Of a stretch of 64,000 nucleotides of DNA, positions 1 to 8,742 are shown in pieces. Under the pieces are notes generated by a model that was not told the origin of the DNA, searched no databases, and worked only from the letters and a program-made list of their open reading frames with translations. The translations under genes and the position numbers were made by a program. Numbering within the stretch: the stretch's first letter is position 1; each line of letters opens with the position of its first letter. Source of the DNA: Streptomyces katrae (GTDB lineage Bacteria > Actinomycetota > Actinomycetes > Streptomycetales > Streptomycetaceae); assembly GCF_002028425.1 (NCBI RefSeq), contig NZ_CP020042.1:1302001-1366000 (forward strand), read 5' to 3'.

Positions 1-1
1 C

Positions 2-568
2 CCGACCCCGACCTGGGTGCTCTCCGGCGACCACGTGCTGGACCCGCACGGCTCGGCCTGGCCGATCCACCTCCAGCTGCCGGGCCGCGCGAACAAGGCG
101 AACGCCGCCACCTCGGCCGCCGTGGCCGCCGTGTTCGGCGTGCCCCCGCAGGTCGCGCTGGAGCGCATGTACCAGGTCCAGGCCGTCGCCGGCCGCTACG
201 ACGTGGTCTCCTTCCAGGGCCGCGAGCTGCGCCTGCTGCTCGCGAAGAACCCGGCCGGCTGGCTCGAAACGTTTTCGCTGATCGACGGGCCGCCGGCTCC
301 GGTGATCCTGTCGGTCAACGCCCGCGGCGCGGACGGCACCGACACCTCCTGGCTGTGGGACGTGGACTACCCGCGGCTCGCCGGCCACCCGATCTTCGTG
401 ATCGGCGACCGCAAGCTGGACCTGGCCGTCCGCCTGGAGGTCGCCGGCCTGGACTTCCGGGTCTGCGAGACCCTCGACGAGGCCGTGCAGCTGGCGCCGC
501 CCGGCCAGATCGAGCTGATCGCCAACTACACCGCCTTCCAGGACGTGCGCCGCCGCGTCGGCAACTAG
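2..568 (+). CDS. murT: MurT-like Mur ligase, C-terminal part (partial)
   Basis: This is the C-terminal 188 residues of a Mur-ligase-family protein whose 5' end lies outside the window; the frame is open from base 2. The visible part fits the C-terminal ligase region plus the DUF1727 domain of MurT, including stretches such as LPGRANKANAATSAA and VIGDRKLDLAVRLEVAGL. In known systems MurT activates the D-Glu carboxylate of lipid II with ATP and GatD supplies ammonia, giving D-isoglutamine in the peptidoglycan stem. The call is supported by gatD starting 21 bases after the stop. Without the N-terminal ATP-binding half and its cysteine cluster, catalytic integrity cannot be judged. Confidence 0.85.
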   Translation, partial: PTPTWVLSGDHVLDPHGSAWPIHLQLPGRANKANAATSAAVAAVFGVPPQVALERMYQVQAVAGRYDVVSFQGRELRLLLAKNPAGWLETFSLIDGPPAPVILSVNARGADGTDTSWLWDVDYPRLAGHPIFVIGDRKLDLAVRLEVAGLDFRVCETLDEAVQLAPPGQIELIANYTAFQDVRRRVGN

Positions 569-589
569 TCACCCATAGAGGACAAGAGC

Positions 590-1318
590 ATGAGCGACAA
601 CAGCCTGCGTCTGGTGTGGGTCTACCCCGACCTGCTCAGCACGTACGGAGACCAGGGCAACGCCCTCGTGGTGGAGCGCCGCGCACGCCAGCGCGGCCTG
701 GACGTGCAGCGCGTGGACGTGCGCAGCGACCAGCCCATCCCCACCTCGGGCGACATCTACCTGATCGGCGGCGGCGAGGACCGGCCGCAGCGGCTGGCCG
801 CGGAGCGGCTGCTGCGCGACGGCGGCCTGGAGCGCGCCGTCTCGAACGGGGCGATCGTCTTCTCCGTCTGCGCCGGGTACCAGATCCTCGGCAAGGAGTT
901 CGTCAACGACATGGGCCAGCGCCAGGAGGGCCTGGGCCTGCTGGACGTCGTGACCGTGCGCGGCGAGGGCGAGCGGTGCGTCGGCGACGTGCTCGCCGAC
1001 ATCGACCCGCGTCTGAACCTGCCGCCGCTGACGGGCTTCGAGAACCACCAGGGCGTCACGCACCTGGGCCCGACGGCCAAGCCCTTCGCTCGCACCCGCC
1101 TGGGCCGGGGCAACGGCACCGGCGACGGCACCGAGGGCGCGTACAACGACACCGTCTTCGGTACGTACATGCACGGCCCCGTCATGGCCCGCAACCCGCT
1201 GATCGCGGACCTGCTGCTGAAGCTGGCCCTCGACGTGAACGCGCTGCCGGCCATAGACGACCGCTGGTACGAGGCGCTGCGCGCCGAGCGGATCGCGGCT
1301 GCCACGCAGCCCGCGTAG
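590..1318 (+). CDS. gatD: GatD, lipid II glutaminyl amidotransferase subunit
   Basis: This is a 242-residue class I (CobB/CobQ-like) glutamine amidotransferase. The nucleophile is Cys94 in FSVCAGYQIL and the catalytic His is His195 in FGTYMHGP; the N-terminal WVYPDLLSTYGDQGN segment is typical of GatD. It hydrolyses glutamine and passes ammonia to MurT for amidation of lipid II, acting at the inner face of the membrane. The length matches the family. The ATG is preceded by GAGGA at good spacing, and the gene follows murT by 21 bases, so the two are probably one transcript ending at the hairpin at 1340-1371. Confidence 0.93.
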   Translation: MSDNSLRLVWVYPDLLSTYGDQGNALVVERRARQRGLDVQRVDVRSDQPIPTSGDIYLIGGGEDRPQRLAAERLLRDGGLERAVSNGAIVFSVCAGYQILGKEFVNDMGQRQEGLGLLDVVTVRGEGERCVGDVLADIDPRLNLPPLTGFENHQGVTHLGPTAKPFARTRLGRGNGTGDGTEGAYNDTVFGTYMHGPVMARNPLIADLLLKLALDVNALPAIDDRWYEALRAERIAAATQPA

Positions 1319-1339
1319 CACCTCGCGGCGCACGCCGTC

Positions 1340-1371
1340 CGGCCCGGACTCCCCCAGGGGAGTCCGGGCCG
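1340..1371 (+). terminator. Hairpin terminator after gatD
   Basis: A perfect 15-bp stem (GGCCCGGACTCCCC paired with its complement, plus an outer C-G pair) lies about 20 bases after the gatD stop. There is no U-run, as is usual for streptomycete terminators. It separates murT-gatD from pfkA. Confidence 0.7.
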
Positions 1372-1422
1372 ACGTGCGTTCGTACGATCTTCCGTTTGGT
1401 GTGTCCTTCCTGTGGAGGATGG

Positions 1423-1452
1423 TTCAGTCCAGTGGGAATCCGCTTGTAGGGT
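1423..1452 (+). promoter_or_regulatory. Possible pfkA promoter
   Basis: TTCAGT and TAGGGT are separated by 18 bases, about 65 bases before the pfkA ATG. The -10 resembles the streptomycete TAGRRT consensus, while the -35 is weak. This is a sequence match only. Confidence 0.3.
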
Positions 1453-1518
1453 GACGGTTAGTTCCAACCGGACGACGTGGTCCGGTCGTCGGCCCACGTT
1501 GCAAAGGTTCTCTCTGCC

Positions 1519-2544
1519 ATGCGCATTGGTGTGCTCACTTCCGGTGGCGACTGCCCCGGCCTCAACGCCGTCATCCGCTCCGTCGTGCACCGCGCCGTCG
1601 TCGACCACGGGGACGAGGTCATCGGGTTCCACGACGGCTGGCGCGGCCTGCTGGAGTGCGACTACCGCAAGCTCGACCTGGACTCCGTGGCCGGCATCCT
1701 GGCCCGCGGCGGCACCATCCTCGGCTCCTCCCGCGTCCAGCCCGCGCACCTGCGCGACGGCGTGGAGCGGGCCCGCGGCCACGTCGCGGACCTCGGCCTG
1801 GACGCGATCATCCCGATCGGCGGCGAGGGCACGCTCAAGGCCGCCAACCTGCTCGCGCAGGGCGGTCTGCCGATCGTCGGCGTGCCGAAGACCATCGACA
1901 ACGACATCTCCTCCACCGACGTCACCTTCGGCTTCGACACGGCCGTCGGCGTGGCCACGGAGGCCCTCGACCGGCTGAAGACCACCGCCGAGTCGCACCA
2001 GCGCGTGATGGTCGTCGAGGTCATGGGCCGGCACACCGGCTGGATCGCCCTGCACTCGGGCATGGCGGCCGGCGCGCACGCCATCGTGGTCCCGGAGCGG
2101 CCCTTCGACATCGAGGAGCTGACGGCGATCGTCGGCGAGCGCTTCTCGGCCGGCAAGCGGTTCGCGATCGTCGTGGTCGCCGAGGGCGCCAAGCCGCGCC
2201 CCGGCTCGATGGACTACCAGCAGGGCGGCACGGACCAGTACGGGCACGAGCGCTTCGCCGGGATCGGCAACATCCTGGCCGTGGAGCTGGAGCGACGCCT
2301 GGGCAAGGAGGCCCGTCCGGTCATCCTGGGCCACGTCCAGCGCGGCGGCACGCCCACCGCCTACGACCGGGTCCTGGCCACCCGCTTCGGCTGGCACGCG
2401 GTGGAGGCGGCGCACCGGGGCGAGTTCGGCATGCTGACGGCCCTGCGCGGCACGGACATCGTGATGGTCCCCCTCGCCGAGGCCACCTCGACCTTGAAGA
2501 CCGTCCCGGACGCCCGTTACGACGAGGCGCAGACGGTTCTGTGA
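1519..2544 (+). CDS. pfkA: 6-phosphofructokinase
   Basis: This 341-residue cytosolic enzyme phosphorylates fructose 6-phosphate to fructose 1,6-bisphosphate in glycolysis. The glycine-rich start is TSGGDCPGLNAVIR (residues 7-20), and the catalytic loop PKTIDND places Asp127 and Asp129. Residues 101-104 read GGEG: Gly at 104 is the mark of ATP-dependent enzymes, where PPi-dependent relatives have Asp. Lys124, in contrast, is typical of the actinobacterial mixed-substrate group III. The ATG at 1519 matches the family N-terminus MRIGVLTSGGD; a GTG 14 codons upstream is possible but lacks family support. Streptomycetes usually carry three PFK genes, and this one resembles the S. coelicolor copies. 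Confidence 0.95.
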   Translation: MRIGVLTSGGDCPGLNAVIRSVVHRAVVDHGDEVIGFHDGWRGLLECDYRKLDLDSVAGILARGGTILGSSRVQPAHLRDGVERARGHVADLGLDAIIPIGGEGTLKAANLLAQGGLPIVGVPKTIDNDISSTDVTFGFDTAVGVATEALDRLKTTAESHQRVMVVEVMGRHTGWIALHSGMAAGAHAIVVPERPFDIEELTAIVGERFSAGKRFAIVVVAEGAKPRPGSMDYQQGGTDQYGHERFAGIGNILAVELERRLGKEARPVILGHVQRGGTPTAYDRVLATRFGWHAVEAAHRGEFGMLTALRGTDIVMVPLAEATSTLKTVPDARYDEAQTVL

Positions 2545-2570
2545 TGTTCAACCCGTTCTGACCCCTTCGG

Positions 2571-2602
2571 CCGCCCCCGGACGCGATCGCGTCCGGGGGC
2601 GG
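2571..2602 (+). terminator. Terminator after pfkA
   Basis: A 32-base perfect inverted repeat (arms of 16, starting CCGCCCCCGGACGCGA, with almost no loop) lies 26 bases after the pfkA stop and 40 bases before the next gene. Confidence 0.7.
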
Positions 2603-2642
2603 CACTACTGTGGTGGGGCGCCACAGTCAAGGGAGTGAACAG

Positions 2643-3617
2643 ATGGACCACAGCGGTCACGGCATGGACATGAACATGGATATGGACATGAACATGGACC
2701 TGCCGCCGTTCACCCTCGGACGCGGTCTGGAGTTCTCCTTCGACGCGTTCTTCCTCTTCGGCTCGCTGCTGGCGCTCGCCCTGTACGGCTGGGGCGTGGT
2801 GCGGCTGCGCCGGCGCGGGGACGCGTGGCCGCCGGGCCGGACGGTCGCCTTCGTGGCCGGCGTGCTGACGGTGATGCTGGTGATGTGCACCAAGCTCAAC
2901 GACTACGGCATGGTCATGTTCAGCGTGCACATGGTCCAGCACATGGTGATCAGCATGGTCACGCCCATCCTGGTGCTGCTCGGGGCGCCGGTGACCCTGG
3001 CCCTGCGCGCGCTGCCGCCCGCCGCCCGGGGCAGCAAGGGCCCGCGCGAGCTGCTCCTGATGCTGCTGCACAGCCGGTACATGCGGATCGTCACGCACCC
3101 GGCGTTCACCATCCCGATGTTCATCGCCAGCCTCTACGCCCTGTACTTCACCCCGCTCTTCGACTTCCTGATGCAGAGCAGGGCCGGGCACATCGGCATG
3201 ATGGTCCACTTCCTCGCCGTCGGCCTGATCTTCTTCTGGCCGATCATGGGCGTGGACCCGGGCCCGCACCGCCCCGGCTACGTGATGCGGATGCTGGAGC
3301 TCTTCGCGGGCATGCCCTTCCACGCCTTCTTCGGCATCGCCCTGATGATGGCGAGCGAGCCGATGATCAAGACGTACGCGGACCCGCCGGCCTCCCTGGG
3401 CATCAACCCGCTCGACGACCAGCACTGGGGCGGCGGCATCGCCTGGGCCTTCAGCGAGATCCCCTCGGTGCTCGTGCTGATCGCCCTGGTCTACCAGTGG
3501 TACCACTCGGAGCAGCGGGCCGCGAAGCGCTCGGACCGGGCCGCGGACCGGGACGGCGACAAGGAGCTGGAGGCGTACAACGCCTATCTCGCCTCGCTGC
3601 AAGGGCGCGGCCAGTAG
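2643..3617 (+). CDS. CtaG-like cytochrome c oxidase assembly membrane protein
   Basis: This is a 324-residue polytopic membrane protein of the caa3/CtaG_Cox assembly-factor type. It contains several hydrophobic segments and membrane-embedded His/Met motifs such as MFSVHMVQHMVISMV and GMPFHAFFGIALMM. The family helps mature copper-containing cytochrome c oxidase. The ATG at 2643 is set by AAGGGAG seven bases upstream. The N-terminus before the first helix is a short His/Met/Asp segment (MDHSGHGMDMNMDMDMNMD), a plausible copper-binding tail. The C-terminus is charged and probably cytoplasmic. Orientation and helix count were judged by eye. Confidence 0.85.
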   Translation: MDHSGHGMDMNMDMDMNMDLPPFTLGRGLEFSFDAFFLFGSLLALALYGWGVVRLRRRGDAWPPGRTVAFVAGVLTVMLVMCTKLNDYGMVMFSVHMVQHMVISMVTPILVLLGAPVTLALRALPPAARGSKGPRELLLMLLHSRYMRIVTHPAFTIPMFIASLYALYFTPLFDFLMQSRAGHIGMMVHFLAVGLIFFWPIMGVDPGPHRPGYVMRMLELFAGMPFHAFFGIALMMASEPMIKTYADPPASLGINPLDDQHWGGGIAWAFSEIPSVLVLIALVYQWYHSEQRAAKRSDRAADRDGDKELEAYNAYLASLQGRGQ

Positions 3618-3649
3618 CGCCGGAGCCGCTCGGCGCGCCACCATGGGGC

Positions 3650-3808
3650 ATGACCGGATCCGTTAAGGCGATGGCCGTGACGACCTTCGCCGCCCTGGTG
3701 GCCGTCTCCACGTACTCCGTGGCCCTCGGCAGCAACGGCTGGCTGTGGTTCGGCTGGGTGGTGCTGGGGCTGCTCACGCTGGGCCTGGCCGCCTCCCGCG
3801 GCTCCTGA
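3650..3808 (+). CDS. Small hypothetical membrane protein
   Basis: This 52-residue ORF starts at an ATG 33 bases after the ctaG-like gene. It has two hydrophobic stretches (AMAVTTFAALVAVSTYSVAL and WLWFGWVVLGLLTLGLA) separated by a short GSNG turn, so it probably spans the membrane twice. Only a short G-run precedes the start, so the ribosome binding site is weak. No family was recognised. The position suggests cotranscription with the ctaG-like gene. Confidence 0.55.
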   Translation: MTGSVKAMAVTTFAALVAVSTYSVALGSNGWLWFGWVVLGLLTLGLAASRGS

Positions 3809-3895
3809 CACCCGCCCGGGCCCGCGCGGCCCGCACCTCGCCACCGCAGGGCTGATCCGTCCGTGGTCCGACCGTCGGGTGAAGGGAAGCGCCGG

Positions 3896-4606
3896 GTGTT
3901 CTACCAGCTGCTCAAGCACGTGCTGCTCGGTCCCCTGCTGCGGCTGCTGTTCCGGCCGCGGATCGAGGGCCTGGAGAACATCCCCGAGGAGGGCGCCGCG
4001 ATCATCGCGGGCAACCACCTGTCCTTCTCGGACCACTTCCTGATGCCCGCGATCCTCAGGCGCCGGATCACCTTCCTGGCGAAGGCCGAGTACTTCACCG
4101 GGCCCGGGCTCAAGGGCCGGCTGACCGCCGCCTTCTTCCGCAGCGCCGGGCAGATCCCGGTGGACCGCTCCGGCAAGGACGCCGGGCAGGCGGCACTGCG
4201 CGAGGGGCTCGGGGTGCTGGCGAAGGGCGAGCTGCTCGGCATCTACCCGGAGGGGACGCGCTCGCACGACGGGCGGCTCTACAAGGGCAAGGTCGGCGTG
4301 GCGGCGATGGCGCTGGGGGCCGGGGTACCCGTCGTCCCGTGCGCGATGGTCGGCACCTTCGAGATCCAGCCGCCGGGCCAGACCCTCCCGAAGATCCGGC
4401 GGGTCACGATCCGCTTCGGCGCCCCGCTGGAGTTCTCCCGGTACGCGGGGATGGAGGGCGAGCGGGCGGTGCTGCGCGCCGTGACCGACGAGATCATGTA
4501 CGCGATCCTGAACCTCTCCGGCCAGGAGTACGTCGACCGGTACGCGGCCGAGGTGAAGGCCGAGGAAGAGGAGGAGCGGAAGAAGGCCCGGCGCACGAAG
4601 CGCTGA
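3896..4606 (+). CDS. 1-acyl-sn-glycerol-3-phosphate acyltransferase (PlsC family)
   Basis: This is a 236-residue acyltransferase that would convert lysophosphatidic acid to phosphatidic acid at the membrane. The NHxxxxD motif is NHLSFSD, followed by the glycine-rich acceptor-site motif YPEGTRSHDG and a GVPVVPCAM segment typical of block IV. I chose the GTG at 3896 (MFYQLLKHVLLGP), which has AAGGGA upstream and gives the usual family N-terminus; a GTG at 3863 would add 11 basic residues. The C-terminus is a highly charged EEEEERKKARRTKR tail. The acyl-chain and acceptor specificity are unknown. Confidence 0.88.
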   Translation: MFYQLLKHVLLGPLLRLLFRPRIEGLENIPEEGAAIIAGNHLSFSDHFLMPAILRRRITFLAKAEYFTGPGLKGRLTAAFFRSAGQIPVDRSGKDAGQAALREGLGVLAKGELLGIYPEGTRSHDGRLYKGKVGVAAMALGAGVPVVPCAMVGTFEIQPPGQTLPKIRRVTIRFGAPLEFSRYAGMEGERAVLRAVTDEIMYAILNLSGQEYVDRYAAEVKAEEEEERKKARRTKR

Positions 4607-4638
4607 GCCTCCTCCCGCTCATCTCTGCTGCCGGGGTC

Positions 4639-6300
4639 CTAGCGGACGGCCGGGAGCTCCTCGGGCTTGGCCAGCTCGGCGGCCGGGGCCTGGGCGAGCG
4701 ACTTCGCGGCGGCCGGGGCCGGCGGCACCGGAGTGGCGTGCGGGCCGCACTTCACGTCCTGGGCGTCGACCTTGCCGGTCAGCAGGTAGGACTCCACCCG
4801 GGTGTTGATGCAGGGGTTCACCAGGCTGGTGACGCCGTGCGAGCCGGCGTTCTGCTCGGTGATCAGACGCGAACCGGCCAGCCGGCGGTGCAGCTCGACA
4901 CCGCCCTGGTACGGGGTGGCGGCGTCACGCTCGGACTGGACGATCAGGACCGGGGCGATGTGCTTGGCGCCGACCTCGATCGGGGTGCTCTGCTTGGACT
5001 TCCAGGTCGCGCAGGGCAGGTTCATCCAGGCGTTCGACCAGGTCAGGAACGGGTACTTCTTGTTCAGCTCGGTGTTGTCCCGGTCCCACTTGGTCCAGCT
5101 GGTGGGCCACTTGGCGTCGGCGCACTCCACCGCGGTGTAGACGGCGTTGCTGTTCTCGGAGGCGGCGTTGCCCTTGATGTCGGACATGTCCGGGGCGTTG
5201 GCCTCGATCAGCGGCTTCTCGTCGCCGGCGGCCCAGGCGCTGAAGGCCTGCGCGACCGGGACCCACGAGGAGTCGTAGTACGGGGCCTTCTGGAAGAAGC
5301 CGATGAGCTCGTTCGGACCGACGACCCCGCCGAGCGGGTTCGCCTTGGCCTGGGCGCGCAGCTCCTGGTACTTGGCCTCGACCTTGGCGCGGGTGTCGCC
5401 GAGGTGGAAGACGGAGTCGTACTTGGCGACCCAGTCCTGCCAGTCGTTCCAGCGGGTCTGGAAGGCGACGTCCTGCTCCAGGTTGGCCTGGTACCAGATG
5501 TTGTCGGTGTCCGGGTTGACCACGCTGTCGACGATCATGCGGCGCACGTGGCCCGGGAACAGGGTCGCGTAGACCCCGCCCAGGTAGGTGCCGTAGGAGA
5601 CGCCGAGGTAGTTGATCTTCTTCTCGCCGAGGGCGGCCCGGATGACGTCCAGGTCGCGCGCGGTGTTGGTGGTGGTCATGTGCGGCAGCATCTCGCCGCT
5701 GCGCTCCTTGCAGCCGTCCGCGTACTCGGCGGCGAGCTTGCGCTGGGCGCGCTTGTCGGCCTCGCCCGACGGGACCGGGTCGGCCTTGGGGGCCTTCACG
5801 AACTCCTGCGGGTCGATGCAGGAGATGGGCGCGGAGTGGCCGACGCCGCGGGGGTCGAAGCCCACGAAGTCGTACGCCTTGGAGGTGTTGACCCACAGCG
5901 GGCTCTTGGTGGTGATCCGGCGCGGGAAGCGCATGCCGGAACCGCCCGGGCCGCCCGGGTTGTAGACGAGGGCGCCCTGGCGCTCCTCCTTGGTACCCGT
6001 GCTGACGGCGCGGTCGACGGCGATGTCGATGGTCTTGCCGAAGGGCTTCGCGTAGTCGAGCGGGACCTTCACCCAGCCGCACTGGATCGGCTTCTCGAAG
6101 CCCCAGTCCGCCGGGCAGTCCTTCCAGTCGATGCCGGCGCGCGCGGCGCGGGCGGCGGCGAGCTGCGCGCCGACGGCCTCCGCGGTGCCGTTGTCCCTGC
6201 CGGCCGGAGCCGCCGAGGCGGACGGCGCCAGCAGCAGGCCCGCCGCCAGCGCGCCGGTGATGAGAGTGGCGGCGCTGCCCAGCGTCGCGTTGCGAATCAC
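4639..6300 (-). CDS. Secreted tripeptidyl aminopeptidase-like alpha/beta hydrolase
   Basis: This is an exported serine peptidase of the Streptomyces Tap/SlpD/SlpE type (alpha/beta hydrolase plus C-terminal TAP-like domain). The nucleophile is Ser235 in GVSYGTYLGG, the acid is in VQSERDAATP, and the His is in NAGSHGVTS. An oxyanion-type loop NPGGPGGSGM is present. The signal peptide (NATLGSAATLITGALAAGLLLAPSASA) is followed by an Ala-Pro rich propeptide-like segment. The GTG at 6300 is preferred because AGGGGG lies nine bases upstream; ATGs at 6321 and 6330 lack such a site. It would trim tripeptides from secreted protein substrates. The gene converges with plsC. Confidence 0.85.
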   Translation of the reverse strand: MIRNATLGSAATLITGALAAGLLLAPSASAAPAGRDNGTAEAVGAQLAAARAARAGIDWKDCPADWGFEKPIQCGWVKVPLDYAKPFGKTIDIAVDRAVSTGTKEERQGALVYNPGGPGGSGMRFPRRITTKSPLWVNTSKAYDFVGFDPRGVGHSAPISCIDPQEFVKAPKADPVPSGEADKRAQRKLAAEYADGCKERSGEMLPHMTTTNTARDLDVIRAALGEKKINYLGVSYGTYLGGVYATLFPGHVRRMIVDSVVNPDTDNIWYQANLEQDVAFQTRWNDWQDWVAKYDSVFHLGDTRAKVEAKYQELRAQAKANPLGGVVGPNELIGFFQKAPYYDSSWVPVAQAFSAWAAGDEKPLIEANAPDMSDIKGNAASENSNAVYTAVECADAKWPTSWTKWDRDNTELNKKYPFLTWSNAWMNLPCATWKSKQSTPIEVGAKHIAPVLIVQSERDAATPYQGGVELHRRLAGSRLITEQNAGSHGVTSLVNPCINTRVESYLLTGKVDAQDVKCGPHATPVPPAPAAAKSLAQAPAAELAKPEELPAVR

Positions 6301-6330
6301 GTGGTTGATCCCCCTGGTCATGTGCCGCAT

Positions 6331-6495
6331 GAGGCGGCCGGGTTGGGTCAGGGGGATCCTTTCGTCTGACGGGTACCTGGCAACAGACCGAGGTCGAGTT
6401 CTTTGCCAACCCGATAACCGGCAACGGGTGTACCGCTGAGCGGTGTCCCATTCGCCCCTGATCCGCCCACCGTCATCCGGAGGGGCGTGTCCGTC
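6331..6495. other. Intergenic region upstream of the aminopeptidase
   Basis: There is no gene here. On the aminopeptidase side, TTGCC-N12-GGCAA forms a dyad at 6403-6424, roughly 100 bases upstream of the start, and could be a control element. I see no convincing -35/-10 pair. Confidence 0.3.
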
Positions 6496-7286
6496 TCACC
6501 AGCCGTACGTCCGGGCCGCCTGCTCCAGCAGCTCGCGCAGCCGCAGCGCGTCCGGCGCCAGGGCCGTCACCAGGACGGCCGGCCCGGCCAGCGGGGTGAC
6601 CGCCGCGAACTCCCCGAGGACGGCGGCCTGCGGCGGATCCTGTGCGAACCGCGGGTCCACGACCAGGAGCTGGCCCAGCGTCCGGTGTCCGGCGAGGCCC
6701 GCCGGGCCGTCCCAGCCGCCCGGGGCGCCGGGTCCGCAGCAGAGCTCCTGGTCCAGCAGCGGGCGGCCGCCCCGGGTGACGGTGAGGCGGCTGCGCAGCA
6801 GGCCGGGGGCCTCGCCGGTGCGTCCGAGCACCTGCTCCTCGCGCAGCATCAGCCGGGCGGAGGGGGCCAGTACGGCGCGGGTGGAGGCCCGCAGGTCGCT
6901 GCCGCGCACCGAGACGAGGGGTTCCGGCAGCCAGCGCACCGCCGACTCCTCGGCCAGGTCCAGCCGTACGTCGTACCGCGCGCTCTCCCCGTGCCGGCCG
7001 GGCAGGGCCAGGGTGGCGGCCGCCGAGCGCAGGTCGAGCCGGGCGCCCGGTCCCGCGCCGGCCTCCACCGTGAGGTGGTCGCCGCCGAGCGGGGCGCTCA
7101 TCGCGCCGACCAGCATCACGCCCGCCTCGGGGCCCTCGCTGCGGACCCGGCGCAGGGCGAGGGGCCCGTCCCCGGCCAGGACGGGCAGGGCGGTGCCGCC
7201 GCGCCCGTCGGCGGTGGCGGCGATGCGGGCGGTGGCCCGCAGTCCGGCCGGCGAGGCGGCGGGCGCCTCGGCGGGCGGTGCGCTGG

Positions 7287-7290
<4 letters not shown>
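6496..7290 (-). CDS. ureD: Urease accessory protein UreD
   Basis: This 264-residue scaffold protein (UreD/UreH) binds apo-urease and, with UreF and UreG, forms the nickel-insertion complex. Similarity is recognisable in segments such as [14 protein letters not shown] and [15 protein letters not shown]. The family is poorly conserved, so the call rests partly on position at the end of the urease operon. The GTG start overlaps the ureG stop by four bases (GTGA), indicating translational coupling. It is the last gene of ureABCFGD, and no hairpin was noticed directly behind it. Confidence 0.9.
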
Positions 7291-7973
<683 letters not shown>

Positions 7974-8019
7974 GGCAGGTCTCCTTGGGACGGGTCTGGT
8001 GGGTGGCGCGGGCCGGCGC

Positions 8020-8694
8020 TCAGGAGGCGAAGAGGCGTACCGCCCAGTCGGCATGGGCCTCCGCCGCGATCTCCAGCAGCGGGGACGAGGCCGCGGGCAG
8101 CGCGTCCGTGCCCTGGTCGCGCGCGAGCAGCGCGGCCTCGGCGGCGCGGGCGGCGACGGCGTCGAGCTCGGGGGCCAGGCCGGCCAGGACGGCGCTCGCC
8201 TCGAAGGGGTCGAGGCCCAGCAGCCGTACGGTGGCGGTGGCCGGCCCGCTGACGCTCTCGTACGCCGCCACGTGCGCGGCGTCCAGGGCGCCGAGCCCGG
8301 CGGCCCGGGCGGTGACGCCGAGGACCACGGGCTGGTGCGCCCCGCGCGGGAAGGCGGCGGCCAGCGCGTCGAGTTCGGCGGCGGGCCAGGTGGCGCGGGC
8401 GGCCCGCAGCAGCTGCCGGCCGAGCCTGCGGGCCGCGGCGCGCAGCGCGGGCGAGGGGGTGCGGGCGTCGGCGGCGGCGTCGAGCTCCGCCGGGTCGAGG
8501 CCGAGGGCGGCCGCCGCGGCGAGGGCGGCGGCGGTGAGTCCGGCGGTGTGCAGCCGGCCCCGGCAGAACTGGGCCAGGGTGGCGGCGTCGTGGATCCGGC
8601 CCGCCTTGCAGGCGGCCTCGGCCCCGCCGGAGTGGGCGTGCCCTCCGGCGGGGAAGCGGCCGTCCGCGAGGACGAGCAGCGCGGCGAGGCTCAT
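8020..8694 (-). CDS. ureF: Urease accessory protein UreF
   Basis: This 224-residue all-helical UreF bridges UreD and UreG and gates GTP hydrolysis during urease activation. The N-terminus [21 protein letters not shown] matches the typical 'DxxFPxGxFxHSxGLE' start of the family. It is unusually rich in Ala, as is common for streptomycete copies. It starts 48 bases after ureC. No strong Shine-Dalgarno precedes the ATG at 8694, but no in-frame alternative exists upstream before a stop. Confidence 0.9.
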   Translation of the reverse strand: MSLAALLVLADGRFPAGGHAHSGGAEAACKAGRIHDAATLAQFCRGRLHTAGLTAAALAAAAALGLDPAELDAAADARTPSPALRAAARRLGRQLLRAARATWPAAELDALAAAFPRGAHQPVVLGVTARAAGLGALDAAHVAAYESVSGPATATVRLLGLDPFEASAVLAGLAPELDAVAARAAEAALLARDQGTDALPAASSPLLEIAAEAHADWAVRLFAS

Positions 8695-8742
8695 CGGGCG
8701 GGACCGGTCGTCGTGCGGTGCGTCATCGGGGGCGGTCCTTCG

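Noticed and set aside
355..1449. Arg/Pro-rich 364-codon ORF over gatD
   Set aside because: It is the +1-frame shadow of murT and gatD.
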